Positions 53,615-62,781 of a stretch of DNA of 64,000 nucleotides are shown piece by piece (position 1 is the first letter of the stretch; each line of letters begins with the position of its first letter). The notes under the pieces were generated by a model. It saw nothing but the letters and a program-made list of their open reading frames with translations. It ran no database searches and was not told where the DNA came from. Source of the stretch: Pseudobutyrivibrio ruminis CF1b (lineage in GTDB: Bacteria > Bacillota > Clostridia > Lachnospirales > Lachnospiraceae); contig NZ_AUJB01000008.1 in the NCBI RefSeq assembly GCF_000424005.1, positions 310,001-374,000 on the forward strand. The letters are read 5' to 3'. Made by a program: the position numbers and the translations under genes.

Positions 53615-54353
53615 AGTTGAGGAAGCAAAAAAGAATATTTCTTTGGAAGAATTAAAGGCACAGGCACTTAGTCTTCCAAAGGGAAGCTTCGAATTTGAGG
53701 AAGCCCTTAAAAAGCCTGGTATTAGTTTTATCTGTGAGTGCAAAAAAGCTTCTCCTTCAAAGGGAATCATTGCTGAAGAATTTGATTATCTGCAGATAGC
53801 TAAGGATTATGAAAAAGCTGGTGCAGACTGTATATCAGTTCTCACTGAACCTAAATGGTTTTTAGGTAGTGATGAATATCTTAGAGAAATTGCAAATACG
53901 GTAAAGATCCCATGTATCAGAAAGGATTTTACTGTAGATGAATATATGATTTACGAGGCGAAAATACTTGGTGCCAAGGCAGTACTTCTTATTTGTGCCA
54001 TCCTCACAGAGGAGCAGATAAAAGAATATATTCGTATATGCGATATACTTGGACTTAGTGCTTTGGTGGAGGCTCATGATGCTGATGAAGTAAAAATGGC
54101 CATTAGGTCAGGAGCACGACTAATCGGTGTTAATAACAGAAATCTAAAAGATTTCTCAGTAGACACAGGAAACAGCAGAGGATTAAGAGAAATGGTTCCA
54201 GAGGATGTGATTTTCGTATCAGAAAGCGGTATCCAAGGACCAGAAGATATAAAGCTATTGAGAGATGCCAAAGTAGACGCAGTGCTAATTGGTGAAACCT
54301 TAATGAAGGCGGAAGATAAGGCAACAAAACTTAGAGAGTTAAGAGGAAATTGA
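53574..54353 (+). CDS. trpC: Indole-3-glycerol phosphate synthase
   Basis: 259 aa. A TIM barrel with [61 protein letters not shown] and SESGI.GPED motifs. The start at 53574 is supported by GGAGA seven bases upstream and by the family-like RVEEAKK N-terminus; the 41-bp overlap with trpD is longer than usual. The stop is followed at once by the trpFB ATG. Confidence 0.96.
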   Translation: MNILQQLGQHATHRVEEAKKNISLEELKAQALSLPKGSFEFEEALKKPGISFICECKKASPSKGIIAEEFDYLQIAKDYEKAGADCISVLTEPKWFLGSDEYLREIANTVKIPCIRKDFTVDEYMIYEAKILGAKAVLLICAILTEEQIKEYIRICDILGLSALVEAHDADEVKMAIRSGARLIGVNNRNLKDFSVDTGNSRGLREMVPEDVIFVSESGIQGPEDIKLLRDAKVDAVLIGETLMKAEDKATKLRELRGN

Positions 54354-54354
54354 G

Positions 54355-56145
54355 ATGACAGCTATAAAATTATGCGGACTTACAAGAGAAGAAGATATAA
54401 GAAAAGCTAACGAAGTTAAGCCAGAATATGTTGGTTTTGTCTTTTACGAGAAGAGCAGACGTAATGTCACAAAGGATAAGGCAAAGAAGCTCAGAGCTAT
54501 GCTTAATCCAGAGATTAAAACAGTAGGCGTATTCGTTGATGCTAATCCTGTTGATATCGAAAATCTTTATGATGAGAGAATCATCGATGTGGCTCAGCTT
54601 CACGGAAATGAAAGCGAGGATTATATCAAGGAGCTTCAGGATAAGAGCATTCCTGTTATCAAGAGATTCAAGGGAGATGAGCCAGAGGAGCTTATCAAGG
54701 CTGAAAAATCCAGCGCAGACATGATTCTTTTTGATGTAGGACAGGGAGATGGAGAGACTTTTAACTGGAAGCTTTTAGGTTATGTGGACAGACCTTTCAT
54801 TTTAGCTGGAGGTCTCAATCAGGAAAATGTTGCAGAGGCTATTGAGGCTACAAATCCATATGGAGTAGATGTCAGCTCAGGTATCGAGACAGATAAACTC
54901 AAGGATGGCCACAAGATGCGTGAATTCGTAAATGCGGTAAGAGAGGATAAGAAAGTGGGAAAGACTACAGGAAGATTCGGAGTCCACGGTGGTCAGTATA
55001 TTCCAGAAACACTTATGAATGCAGTAAAAGAGCTGGAAGAGGCGTACAACCACTATAAGGATGATCCAGATTTTAATAGAGAATTGAAGGAACTTCTTGA
55101 TAACTATGCAGGTCGTCCAAGCCTTCTTTACTACGCAGAGAAGATGACTAAGGATTTGGGCGGAGCAAAGATTTACCTTAAGAGAGAAGATTTAAATCAC
55201 ACAGGTTCTCATAAGATTAACAATGTATTAGGTCAGGCTCTACTTGCAAAAAAGATGGGTAAGACAAGACTTATTGCTGAGACAGGAGCAGGACAGCATG
55301 GTGTGGCAACTGCTACAGCAGCAGCCCTTCTTGATATGGAATGTGTAATCTTCATGGGTGAGGAAGACACAAAGCGTCAGGCTCTTAATGTATATAGAAT
55401 GAAGCTTCTTGGCGCAGATGTTGTTCCAGTAACAAGCGGTACTGCTACTCTTAAAGATGCTGTTTCTGAGTGTATGAGAGAGTGGACTACAAGAATTGAT
55501 GACACACATTACTGCCTTGGTTCTGTAATGGGACCACATCCATTCCCTACTATTGTTAGAGATTTCCAGGCAGTTATTTCCAAGGAATCAAGAGCACAGA
55601 TTCTTGAGATAGAAGGCAGACTCCCAGATGCAGTTCTTGCCTGCGTAGGCGGTGGAAGTAATGCCATGGGTTCTTTCTATCACTATATTGGTGATGAGAA
55701 TGTAAAACTTATCGGCTGCGAGGCTGCTGGTCGTGGAATAGATACATTTGAGACAGCAGCTACAGTTAACACTGGTAAGGTAGGAATTTTCCATGGTATG
55801 AAGTCATACTTCTGCCAGGATGAGTATGGTCAGATTGCACCTGTTTACTCTATTTCAGCTGGTCTTGATTATCCAGGTGTTGGTCCAGAGCATGCTTACC
55901 TTCACGATATTGGCAGAGCAGAGTATGTACCAGTTACAGATGACGAAGCAGTAGAAGCATTTGAGTATATAGCAAAGACAGAAGGCATTATCGCTGCAAT
56001 CGAAAGCTCACATGCTATCGCATATGCGAAGAAACTGGCACCTACTATGGACAAGGATCAGATTATCATGGTTACAGTTTCAGGTCGTGGTGACAAGGAT
56101 TGTGCCGCAATTGCACGTTACAGAGGAGAGAACATCTATGAGTAA
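54355..56145 (+). CDS. trpFB: Fused phosphoribosylanthranilate isomerase / tryptophan synthase beta
   Basis: 596 aa in one uninterrupted frame. Residues 1-198 are Trp[52 protein letters not shown] and DVSSGIET. Residues about 204-596 are Trp[32 protein letters not shown] with PLP lysine at 287, [17 protein letters not shown], the PLP phosphate loop GGGSNAMG and the C-terminal SGRGDKD. A short charged linker ([11 protein letters not shown]) joins them. Both halves appear intact. It overlaps trpA by 8 bp, its tryptophan synthase partner. Confidence 0.96.
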   Translation: MTAIKLCGLTREEDIRKANEVKPEYVGFVFYEKSRRNVTKDKAKKLRAMLNPEIKTVGVFVDANPVDIENLYDERIIDVAQLHGNESEDYIKELQDKSIPVIKRFKGDEPEELIKAEKSSADMILFDVGQGDGETFNWKLLGYVDRPFILAGGLNQENVAEAIEATNPYGVDVSSGIETDKLKDGHKMREFVNAVREDKKVGKTTGRFGVHGGQYIPETLMNAVKELEEAYNHYKDDPDFNRELKELLDNYAGRPSLLYYAEKMTKDLGGAKIYLKREDLNHTGSHKINNVLGQALLAKKMGKTRLIAETGAGQHGVATATAAALLDMECVIFMGEEDTKRQALNVYRMKLLGADVVPVTSGTATLKDAVSECMREWTTRIDDTHYCLGSVMGPHPFPTIVRDFQAVISKESRAQILEIEGRLPDAVLACVGGGSNAMGSFYHYIGDENVKLIGCEAAGRGIDTFETAATVNTGKVGIFHGMKSYFCQDEYGQIAPVYSISAGLDYPGVGPEHAYLHDIGRAEYVPVTDDEAVEAFEYIAKTEGIIAAIESSHAIAYAKKLAPTMDKDQIIMVTVSGRGDKDCAAIARYRGENIYE

Positions 56146-56914
56146 GATAGCAGAAGCATTTAACAATAAAAAAGCATTCATTCCATTTATCACATGCGGT
56201 GATCCAGACCTTGAGACCACAAAGAAGATAATAAAGGAACTTGAGAAAAACGGGGCAGATTTAATTGAGCTTGGAATTCCATTTTCAGATCCTACAGCAG
56301 AAGGTCCAGTTATCATGGAAGCTAATATAAGAGCTCTCAAAAATAAGGTCACAACAGATGACGTGTTTAACATGGTTGCAGAGGTCAGTGGAGAGGTTAG
56401 CATCCCACTAGTATTTATGACTTATGCTAATGTTGTTTATTCATACGGCAGTGACAGATTCTTTGAAAAATGTAAGGAGACTGGAATCTGCGGAATTATC
56501 CTTCCTGATGTTCCATTTGAGGAAAAGGCTGAGTTTGAAGATGCAGCTGTTGAGTATGGAGTTGAGTTTGTATCAATGATAGCTCCTACTTCAGAAGACA
56601 GAATTGATATGATTTCAGCTGATGCAAGAGGCTTTATTTACATCGTATCAAGCCTTGGTGTTACAGGAACCAGAAAAGAGCTTAATGGAAATATTAAGTC
56701 TTTGGTAGAACGTGTAAGAAAGAACACTGATGTACCTTGTGCTGTTGGTTTTGGTATTTCCACACCGGAGCAGGCAGCAGAGATGGCTAATATTTCAGAC
56801 GGCGCTATTGTAGGTTCTGCCATTGTAAGAGTTATTGCAGAGCATGGAAAAGATGCACCAGAGCATGTAGGTAAGTTTGTTAAGGAGATGAAGGAGGCAT
56901 ATTATGTTTCCTAG
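56138..56914 (+). CDS. trpA: Tryptophan synthase alpha subunit
   Basis: 258 aa from the ATG at 56138 (MSKIAEAF); the frame is open upstream to 56012 only as a shadow of trpB. Catalytic Glu in [18 protein letters not shown] and Asp in the [11 protein letters not shown] segment, with [12 protein letters not shown] and the phosphate-binding [10 protein letters not shown] and GSAIV motifs. It supplies indole to the TrpB half of the fusion. It overlaps trpE by 11 bp. Confidence 0.96.
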   Translation: MSKIAEAFNNKKAFIPFITCGDPDLETTKKIIKELEKNGADLIELGIPFSDPTAEGPVIMEANIRALKNKVTTDDVFNMVAEVSGEVSIPLVFMTYANVVYSYGSDRFFEKCKETGICGIILPDVPFEEKAEFEDAAVEYGVEFVSMIAPTSEDRIDMISADARGFIYIVSSLGVTGTRKELNGNIKSLVERVRKNTDVPCAVGFGISTPEQAAEMANISDGAIVGSAIVRVIAEHGKDAPEHVGKFVKEMKEAYYVS

Positions 56915-58397
56915 TTTAGAAGAGGTAAAAAAGCTGTCTGAAAGCGGAGAATATAAACGTATTCCAGTGGCGATTGAGATGCTTTCTGACAGCCTTACTG
57001 CCATTGAGACAGTAAGAATTTTAAGAAATGCCAGCCATCAGTGTTATTTACTTGAAAGTGCCAGCCAGTCTGAGACCTGGGGCAGATATTCATTCCTGGG
57101 ATTTAACCCTAAAATGGAAATTACCTGCCAGGACGGAATTGTAAAGATTAAAGAGAATCATGGAGCAGACAAAACTCTTGTTGAAGAGAGAAAAGTTGCT
57201 CATCCAGGCCTCATATTACGTCAGGTGATTGCTGATTATAAGACTCCTACAGTAGAAGGACTTCCTACTTTTACAGGCGGTCTGGTTGGATATTTTTCTT
57301 ATGATTACATCAAATATGCTGAGCCTAAGCTTGCCCTTGAAAATCACGGCGAGGATGATTTTAAGGACATGGACTTAATGCTTTTTGATGATGTAATTGC
57401 ATTTGATAATTATAAGCAGAAGATTTTTATCATTACAGGAATTATGCTTGATACCGGTTCTCTTGAGGATGCCTATGAGCAGGCAGCCAATCGTTTGGCG
57501 CAGTTAAAGAAGCTTCTTAATGAGGGTGTAAAAAAAGAGTTTAAGCCACTTAAGCTTAATTCAGAAATCACTCCAAAGTTTACAAGAGAAGAGTATGGAC
57601 AGATGGTGGAAAAGGCCAGACATTACATCAAGGAAGGTGATATCTTCCAGGTGGTGCTTTCGAATCCAATGACTGCAAAAGCTGAAGGTAGTCTGTTTGA
57701 TACATACAGATATCTTCGTTCGACAAATCCATCACCATATATGTTTTACTTCAACAGTGATGATATTGAAATAGCAGGAGCATCTCCTGAGACACTTGTT
57801 AAGGTGGAACAGAAGAAGGTTAGCACATTCCCACTTGCAGGCACTCGCCCACGCGGCAAAAGTCAGAGCGAGGATGAAGCACTTGAGGCAGAACTTCTCA
57901 AAGATGAGAAAGAGCTTGCCGAGCACAACATGCTTGTGGACCTTGGCAGAAATGATATTGGAAAAATAAGCAAGCTTGGTTCTGTGAGTGTGGAAAAGTA
58001 TATGGGAGTAGAGCGTTATTCCCATGTAATGCACATTGGTTCTACAGTGGTAGGACAGCTGGCAGATAATAAAGATGTTATTGATGCAGTGGATGCTATT
58101 TTACCTGCAGGAACTCTTTCTGGAGCACCAAAGTTCAGAGCATGTCAGATTATTGAGGAGCTTGAGCAGAGCAAGCGTGGCATTTACGGTGGAGCATTAG
58201 GATACATCGATTTCGCCGGCAATCTGGATGTGTGCATTGCCATAAGACTTGTCTACAAGAAAAATGATACAATCTGTATTCGTTCTGGAGCCGGAATTGT
58301 CTATGATTCCGTTCCACTTACAGAGGCAGAAGAGTGCATCAACAAAGCAAAGGCAGTAGTAAATGCTGTGAAATATGCAGAGGGGGGATTGGCATGA
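56904..58397 (+). CDS. trpE: Anthranilate synthase component I
   Basis: 497 aa. The N-terminal tryptophan-binding LLES motif is present (YLLESASQSETWGRYSFLG). The chorismate-binding core has FQVVLSNPM, SPYMFYFN, GASPETLVK, PLAGTRPRGKS, DLGRNDIGK, PAGTLSGAPK and the C-terminal RSGAGIVYDS. Feedback inhibition by tryptophan is therefore likely, in addition to T-box control. ATG with AAGGAGG upstream, overlapping trpA by 11 bp. Confidence 0.96.
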   Translation: MFPSLEEVKKLSESGEYKRIPVAIEMLSDSLTAIETVRILRNASHQCYLLESASQSETWGRYSFLGFNPKMEITCQDGIVKIKENHGADKTLVEERKVAHPGLILRQVIADYKTPTVEGLPTFTGGLVGYFSYDYIKYAEPKLALENHGEDDFKDMDLMLFDDVIAFDNYKQKIFIITGIMLDTGSLEDAYEQAANRLAQLKKLLNEGVKKEFKPLKLNSEITPKFTREEYGQMVEKARHYIKEGDIFQVVLSNPMTAKAEGSLFDTYRYLRSTNPSPYMFYFNSDDIEIAGASPETLVKVEQKKVSTFPLAGTRPRGKSQSEDEALEAELLKDEKELAEHNMLVDLGRNDIGKISKLGSVSVEKYMGVERYSHVMHIGSTVVGQLADNKDVIDAVDAILPAGTLSGAPKFRACQIIEELEQSKRGIYGGALGYIDFAGNLDVCIAIRLVYKKNDTICIRSGAGIVYDSVPLTEAEECINKAKAVVNAVKYAEGGLA

Positions 58398-58957
58398 TTT
58401 TACTTATAGATAATTACGATAGTTTTTCTTACAATCTCTACCAGCTGGTAGGCGAAATCAATTCTGATATTCTGGTAATTCGTAATGACGAACTTCGTCT
58501 ATGCGATATTGAAAAGCTTAACCCAGATCAGATTATTATTTCGCCAGGTCCTGGACGACCTATAGATGCAGGAATCTGCGAGGATGTTATTGCTCATTTT
58601 GCAGGAAAGATTCCTATCCTTGGAGTGTGCCTGGGACATCAGGCAATATGTGAGACTTTTGGAGCAAATATTACCTATGCAAAGGAATTGATGCATGGTA
58701 AACAGTCAGTGGTTTCTATTGATAAGGAATGCAAATTATTCAAGGGACTTCCTGAAGAGATAAAAGTAGCCCGCTATCATTCCCTGGCTGCGGATCCAGA
58801 AGTTATTCCTTCCAATCTTAAGATAGTTGCCACTTCTGAAGATGGAGAAGTAATGGCTGTAAAGCATAAAGATTACGAAATCTATGGACTTCAGTTCCAT
58901 CCGGAATCAATACTTACACCTGATGGAAGACAAATGATAAAGAATTTTATAGCATAA
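58394..58957 (+). CDS. trpG: Anthranilate synthase component II (glutamine amidotransferase)
   Basis: 187 aa from the ATG at 58394 (MILLIDNYDSFSYNLYQ), overlapping trpE by 4 bp (ATGA). Class I GATase: oxyanion PGPGRP, nucleophile Cys in GVCLGHQAI, and the His/Glu pair in FHPESILT. It supplies ammonia to TrpE, and could serve PabB as well. It is the last gene of the operon. Confidence 0.96.
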   Translation: MILLIDNYDSFSYNLYQLVGEINSDILVIRNDELRLCDIEKLNPDQIIISPGPGRPIDAGICEDVIAHFAGKIPILGVCLGHQAICETFGANITYAKELMHGKQSVVSIDKECKLFKGLPEEIKVARYHSLAADPEVIPSNLKIVATSEDGEVMAVKHKDYEIYGLQFHPESILTPDGRQMIKNFIA

Positions 58958-58972
58958 AAAACAGTTGAATTT

Positions 58973-58999
58973 GCCAGCCTTCGGGCTGGCGTATTTTTT
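58973..58999 (+). terminator. Terminator of the trp operon
   Basis: GCCAGCC-TTCG-GGCTGGC, a 7-bp GC stem with a stable tetraloop, followed by GTATTTTTTG. Confidence 0.92.
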
Positions 59000-59058
59000 G
59001 CATTTTGGTATACTAATCATATGTGTAAATGAGAAATTGGAGGAAGAATATAACAACA

Positions 59059-60657
59059 ATGAAGGACTTTGATCATTTTGATTACAACAAGAAAGCTTCC
59101 AGCCGAGGAAGGAAGCAAAAAAATATTATTAAACGCAGGATACTTATTGGCGGCATCGCTGTAGGTATTCTGTTTTTCACCCTGGGGACTATTTTTATTG
59201 TGAAAAAATTCTCCGGAGGAAAGGAGGAGCCTGTGGAAGTGGCTGAAGAGCTGGAACCTGAAGATGATGTTAAAATCGAAGTGGTTATAGACGAGCCAGA
59301 GGAAGAGACGCCTGAAGAAACAGAGGATGATAAAGACGCTAAGGACCCACAGGTAGACGTAAAAGTGGAGTCAGGAGAGGCTGTTGATGTAGGAACTCTT
59401 GTTAGTGCCAGCACAGTAGGAGAGAATTCAAACATCACTTATGGTATAGATGTTTCTAAATTCCAGGGCACAATCGACTGGGCCAAGGTTGCTTCATCTG
59501 GTATCAATTTTGCGATGATTCGTGTTGGTTACAGAGATTCATCTACAGGAGAAATCAAAGCTGACACAAATGCAAAATATAATATGCAGGAAGCTGAAAA
59601 GAATGGAATTAAGATTGGTGCTTATTTCTTTTCTACAGCGATAAATTCTACAGAGGCTAATGAGGAGGCTACCTGGGTTGCAAATTATATTGCTCAATAT
59701 CCTATAACATATCCTGTTGGATATAACTGTGAGGGATTTGAAAATAGCTCAAGTCGACAGTACAATCTGACAAAGGATGAGAGAAGTGCAGTTGCAGATG
59801 CTTTTTTGGATGCCATATATAAGGCCGGCTATACACCTATTTTCTACGCTTCAAAAAATGAGCTGACAAATGATGCCAAGTGGAATGCATCTTCGTTAGA
59901 GAAAAAATGGAAAATCTGGATGGCATGGTATAACCAGGACACATCAGCCATTGCTACAGGTCCTGCATATAGCGGAAAATGCGCTATGTGGCAGTATACA
60001 AATCAGGGAACTATTCCTGGAATTAGCAAAAAGGTAGATGTTGATGTGGCATACTTTGGTTACAACGGCACAGAAACAGCCAAGGATACATCTGAAAGAG
60101 CAGTGGCGTCAGCTGATGTGGAAGCACTTATGAAGTTCGATGCTGTGGAGGAAACAGTTACAGCGAAGAGTAAGACAAACTTAAGAGATAAGCCTAGCCA
60201 GGGAGCAGACAGTACAGTAAAGGTGACCTTGCTTAATGGCCAGACAGCCACACGTACAGGAGTCAGCAAAAGCGGATGGTCCAGAGTAGTATATGAGGGT
60301 GGCACATATTATGCCGTATCAAGTTACCTTACAACAGATTTATCTGCAGCCGCCCAGACAGCACCTTCACCAACTCCTGCACCAGCAGCTGAAACAACTC
60401 CAGCGGAGCAGGCTACTGCCAATTCAGGCTTCAAGACTAAATTTACAGACTGCAACGAGCTTATTACTGCAAAGGAAATAGTAAACCTTCGCTCTAAGCC
60501 AAGCGTTACCGATGCAGATTCGCAGGTTGTTGTCACTTTATACAATGGAATGACAGCCACACGTACAGGAATTAACAATGAATATGGCTGGTCCAGAATT
60601 GATTACAATGGACAGACACTATATTGCGTAAGCAGTTATATAAAAGTAGTAGAGTAA
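59059..60657 (+). CDS. GH25 lysozyme-like protein with two SH3b domains
   Basis: 532 aa from the ATG at 59059 (GGAGGA upstream, rather long 13-base spacing; an ATG at 59029 lacks a site). One TM segment (about 28-50), an acidic Glu/Asp/Pro stalk (about 52-110), a GH25 domain (about 126-330; GIDVSKFQGTIDWAKV with Asp131, AMIRVGY, GAYFFS, WQYTNQG), then two SH3b domains (NLRDKPS and NLRSKPS) split by an Ala/Pro linker. It should bind and cleave peptidoglycan at the outer face. In the catalytic D-x-E motif the sequence is YNCEGF (Asn223, Glu225), so the usual first Asp is Asn. Monocistronic. Confidence 0.9.
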   Translation: MKDFDHFDYNKKASSRGRKQKNIIKRRILIGGIAVGILFFTLGTIFIVKKFSGGKEEPVEVAEELEPEDDVKIEVVIDEPEEETPEETEDDKDAKDPQVDVKVESGEAVDVGTLVSASTVGENSNITYGIDVSKFQGTIDWAKVASSGINFAMIRVGYRDSSTGEIKADTNAKYNMQEAEKNGIKIGAYFFSTAINSTEANEEATWVANYIAQYPITYPVGYNCEGFENSSSRQYNLTKDERSAVADAFLDAIYKAGYTPIFYASKNELTNDAKWNASSLEKKWKIWMAWYNQDTSAIATGPAYSGKCAMWQYTNQGTIPGISKKVDVDVAYFGYNGTETAKDTSERAVASADVEALMKFDAVEETVTAKSKTNLRDKPSQGADSTVKVTLLNGQTATRTGVSKSGWSRVVYEGGTYYAVSSYLTTDLSAAAQTAPSPTPAPAAETTPAEQATANSGFKTKFTDCNELITAKEIVNLRSKPSVTDADSQVVVTLYNGMTATRTGINNEYGWSRIDYNGQTLYCVSSYIKVVE

Positions 60658-60678
60658 AAATGATACTCGCCAATTTAA

Positions 60679-60751
60679 AGTTTTCCTTCTGAAAAAGGAA
60701 ACTCTAAAAAAAGACCCGATTTTTTTGTAAGAAAAAATTGGGTCTTTTTTA
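60679..60751 (+). terminator. Tandem hairpins/terminator after the GH25 gene
   Basis: AGTTTTCCTT/AAAGGAAACT forms a first hairpin at about 60678-60703. AAAAAAGACCCGATTTTTT (from about 60706) with AAAAAATTGGGTCTTTTTT (60732-60750) forms a long second stem ending in T. The second can work on both strands. Confidence 0.85.
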
Positions 60752-60890
60752 GTAAATATGCACAGTGAAAAATTAAATCGAAAGAGTAAAATATTAACAA
60801 AATATTACGGGAATGATACAAAATGCATAAAAAAATACTACAATTAATTGTTAAAAATACTAGTATATTAGTCTTGACAGAGTTTTTGCG

Positions 60891-60907
60891 ACGTGAAAAC
60901 TGCACGT
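60891..60907. promoter_or_regulatory. ACGTG inverted repeat upstream of the GH5 gene
   Basis: ACGTG (60891-60895) and CACGT (60903-60907) flank AAAACTG, placed just after a TTGACA (60874-60879) that lacks a good -10. It may be a second control site or an inactive promoter. No other feature is seen between 60752 and 60930. Confidence 0.3.
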
Positions 60908-60937
60908 GTGAAATAATACACAGTGGGGTATAAGTTA

Positions 60938-60967
60938 TTGACTATAACGTTTTCGAAAACTTATTAT
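60938..60967 (+). promoter_or_regulatory. Promoter and palindromic operator of the GH5 cellulase
   Basis: TTGACT (60938-60943) and TTATTA/TATTAT (60961-60967) at 17-18-bp spacing. The spacer holds a perfect 12-bp palindrome, GTTTTCGAAAAC (60949-60960), with a central CG as in operators of LacI/CcpA-family repressors. A repressor bound there would block polymerase. Confidence 0.65.
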
Positions 60968-61009
60968 ATATATAGGTCGCGACAGTAAGACGAAGGGAGA
61001 TGCATAAGA

Positions 61010-62632
61010 ATGCATAATGTTAAAAAAATTAAGCGATTATTATCGTTAGTATTGACATTAATAATCGTTGTAACAGCAGTTCCTGTAAAAACAGCAAATG
61101 CTGCCAGCGGTACAAATAAAACTGCTACACAGGTTGTCTCAGACATGACAGTAGGTTGGAATATAGGAAACAGCCTAGATTCTTATGGTCAGAAGTCAAA
61201 TTTCCCATATACAACTTCAAATGAGACATACTGGGGAAACCCAAAGACAACAAAAGCTTTAATTGATGAAGTAGCTAAGGCAGGCTTTAATACAATTCGT
61301 ATTCCTGTTTCATGGGGACAGTATACAACAGGATCTAATTATCAGATTCCTGATTTCTTCATGAAGAGAGTACATGAAGTAGTAGATTACTGTATTGCAA
61401 ATGATATGTATGTGATCTTAAATACACATCATGATATCAATAGTGATTATTGCTTCTATGTTCCAAACAATGCTAATAAGAATCGTTCAGAGGCTTATTT
61501 CAAGTCAATCTGGACACAGATTGGTAAAGAGTTCAAGGATTATGATTATCACCTTGTTTTTGAAACAATGAATGAGCCAAGACTTGTTGGACACAGCGAG
61601 GAGTGGTGGTTCCCAAGAAATAATCCAAGCTCTGATATTAAAGAGGCTGTTGCATGCATCAATGATTACAATCAGGTAGCACTTGATGCAATCAGAGCAA
61701 CAGGTGGAAACAACGCTACAAGATGCGTAATGGTTCCAGGTTATGATGCTTCTATCGAAGGCTGTATGACAAATTCATTTGCTATGCCTAAGGACTCAGC
61801 AAGCAACAGACTGATTCTTTCAGTTCATGCTTATATTCCTTATTATTTCGCTCTTGCAAGTGATACATACACAACAAAGTTCGATGATAGCAACAAGGGA
61901 GATATTGATTCATTCTTCAATGATTTAAATTCTAAGTTCTTATCAAAGAACGTACCAGTTGTTGTTGGTGAGACAAGTGCAACAAACAGAAACAATACTT
62001 CAGAGCGTGTAAAGTGGGCAGATTATTATTGGGGAAAGGCTTCAAAGTATAGCAATGTTGCAATGGTTCTCTGGGATAACAATGTATATGACAATAACTC
62101 AGCTGGTTCTGACGGTGAGTGTCATAGATACATTGACAGAAACTCTTTGAAGTGGTGTGATCCAGAAATCATCAGCGCTATTATGAAGCATGTTGATGGA
62201 ACTCCAGCTACAATCAATGGTAGCTCAGCTCCAACACCAACACCAACACCAAAGCCAACACCAACACCAAAGCCAACACCTACACCAACGCCAAAGCCAA
62301 CACCTACACCAACTCCTCAGCCAACAGCAACACCTTCAGCTACAGGTGATTTAAAGGCTGAGTACACAATTAATAGTTGGGGTTCAGGCTATCAGGTATT
62401 AATCAAGGTAAAGAATGATTCTTCAGCTAAGGTTAATACATGGACAGTGAAGGTAAATAAGAAAGATGTAAAGATTGATTCAAGCTGGTGTGTAAATGTT
62501 GCCGAGGATGGTGACTATTATGTAATCACACCAATGTCATGGAATTCTTCTATAGAAGCGGGAGCGTCGGTAGACTTCGGAATTCAGGGCAATGGTTCAA
62601 TTGGTACAACAGTAGATATAACTGTTAAGTAA
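61010..62632 (+). CDS. Secreted GH5 endoglucanase with CBM2
   Basis: 540 aa. A signal peptide (residues 1-32, ending ANA-A), a GH5 catalytic domain (about 38-400) with [26 protein letters not shown], the acid/base Glu189 in MNEP, SVHAYIP and the nucleophile Glu321 in VVGETSA, a TPTPKP linker (about 405-445) and a C-terminal CBM2-like cellulose-binding module (about 448-540; [15 protein letters not shown] in NTWTV and in SWN). It acts on cellulose or related beta-1,4-glucans outside the cell. The pattern most resembles subfamily GH5_4. No anchor is visible, so it is probably free. Confidence 0.95.
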   Translation: MHNVKKIKRLLSLVLTLIIVVTAVPVKTANAASGTNKTATQVVSDMTVGWNIGNSLDSYGQKSNFPYTTSNETYWGNPKTTKALIDEVAKAGFNTIRIPVSWGQYTTGSNYQIPDFFMKRVHEVVDYCIANDMYVILNTHHDINSDYCFYVPNNANKNRSEAYFKSIWTQIGKEFKDYDYHLVFETMNEPRLVGHSEEWWFPRNNPSSDIKEAVACINDYNQVALDAIRATGGNNATRCVMVPGYDASIEGCMTNSFAMPKDSASNRLILSVHAYIPYYFALASDTYTTKFDDSNKGDIDSFFNDLNSKFLSKNVPVVVGETSATNRNNTSERVKWADYYWGKASKYSNVAMVLWDNNVYDNNSAGSDGECHRYIDRNSLKWCDPEIISAIMKHVDGTPATINGSSAPTPTPTPKPTPTPKPTPTPTPKPTPTPTPQPTATPSATGDLKAEYTINSWGSGYQVLIKVKNDSSAKVNTWTVKVNKKDVKIDSSWCVNVAEDGDYYVITPMSWNSSIEAGASVDFGIQGNGSIGTTVDITVK

Positions 62633-62647
62633 GATTAAAAAATTAGA

Positions 62648-62693
62648 GAATGCGGGTAGATTTTTAGAGTAAATTTTACTCGCATTCCTTTTA
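62648..62693 (+). terminator. Terminator of the GH5 gene
   Basis: GAATGCGGGTA (62648-62658) and TACTCGCATTC (62677-62687) with an 18-nt AT-rich loop and CTTTT. Confidence 0.75.
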
Positions 62694-62704
62694 ATCAGAA
62701 ACTC

Positions 62705-62747
62705 AAACGTTTAAGTAAACTATGATATCAAGCGCGCGGATATCATA
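62705..62747. promoter_or_regulatory. Operator candidates upstream of the GH9 gene
   Basis: AAACGTTT (62705-62712) is a CG-centred palindrome. Next, TATGATATC (62721-62729) and GATATCATA (62739-62747) form a perfect 9-bp inverted repeat around AAGCGCGCG. A CATAAT/TAATAT at the right arm could be a -10. Confidence 0.5.
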
Positions 62748-62781
62748 ATATAAAAACAATTTTTAAGGAGGAAAATGTTAT

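Noticed and set aside
56012-56137. Upstream extension of the trpA frame
   Set aside because: It lies wholly inside the conserved C-terminus of TrpB in another frame; the ATG at 56138 gives the normal TrpA N-terminus.
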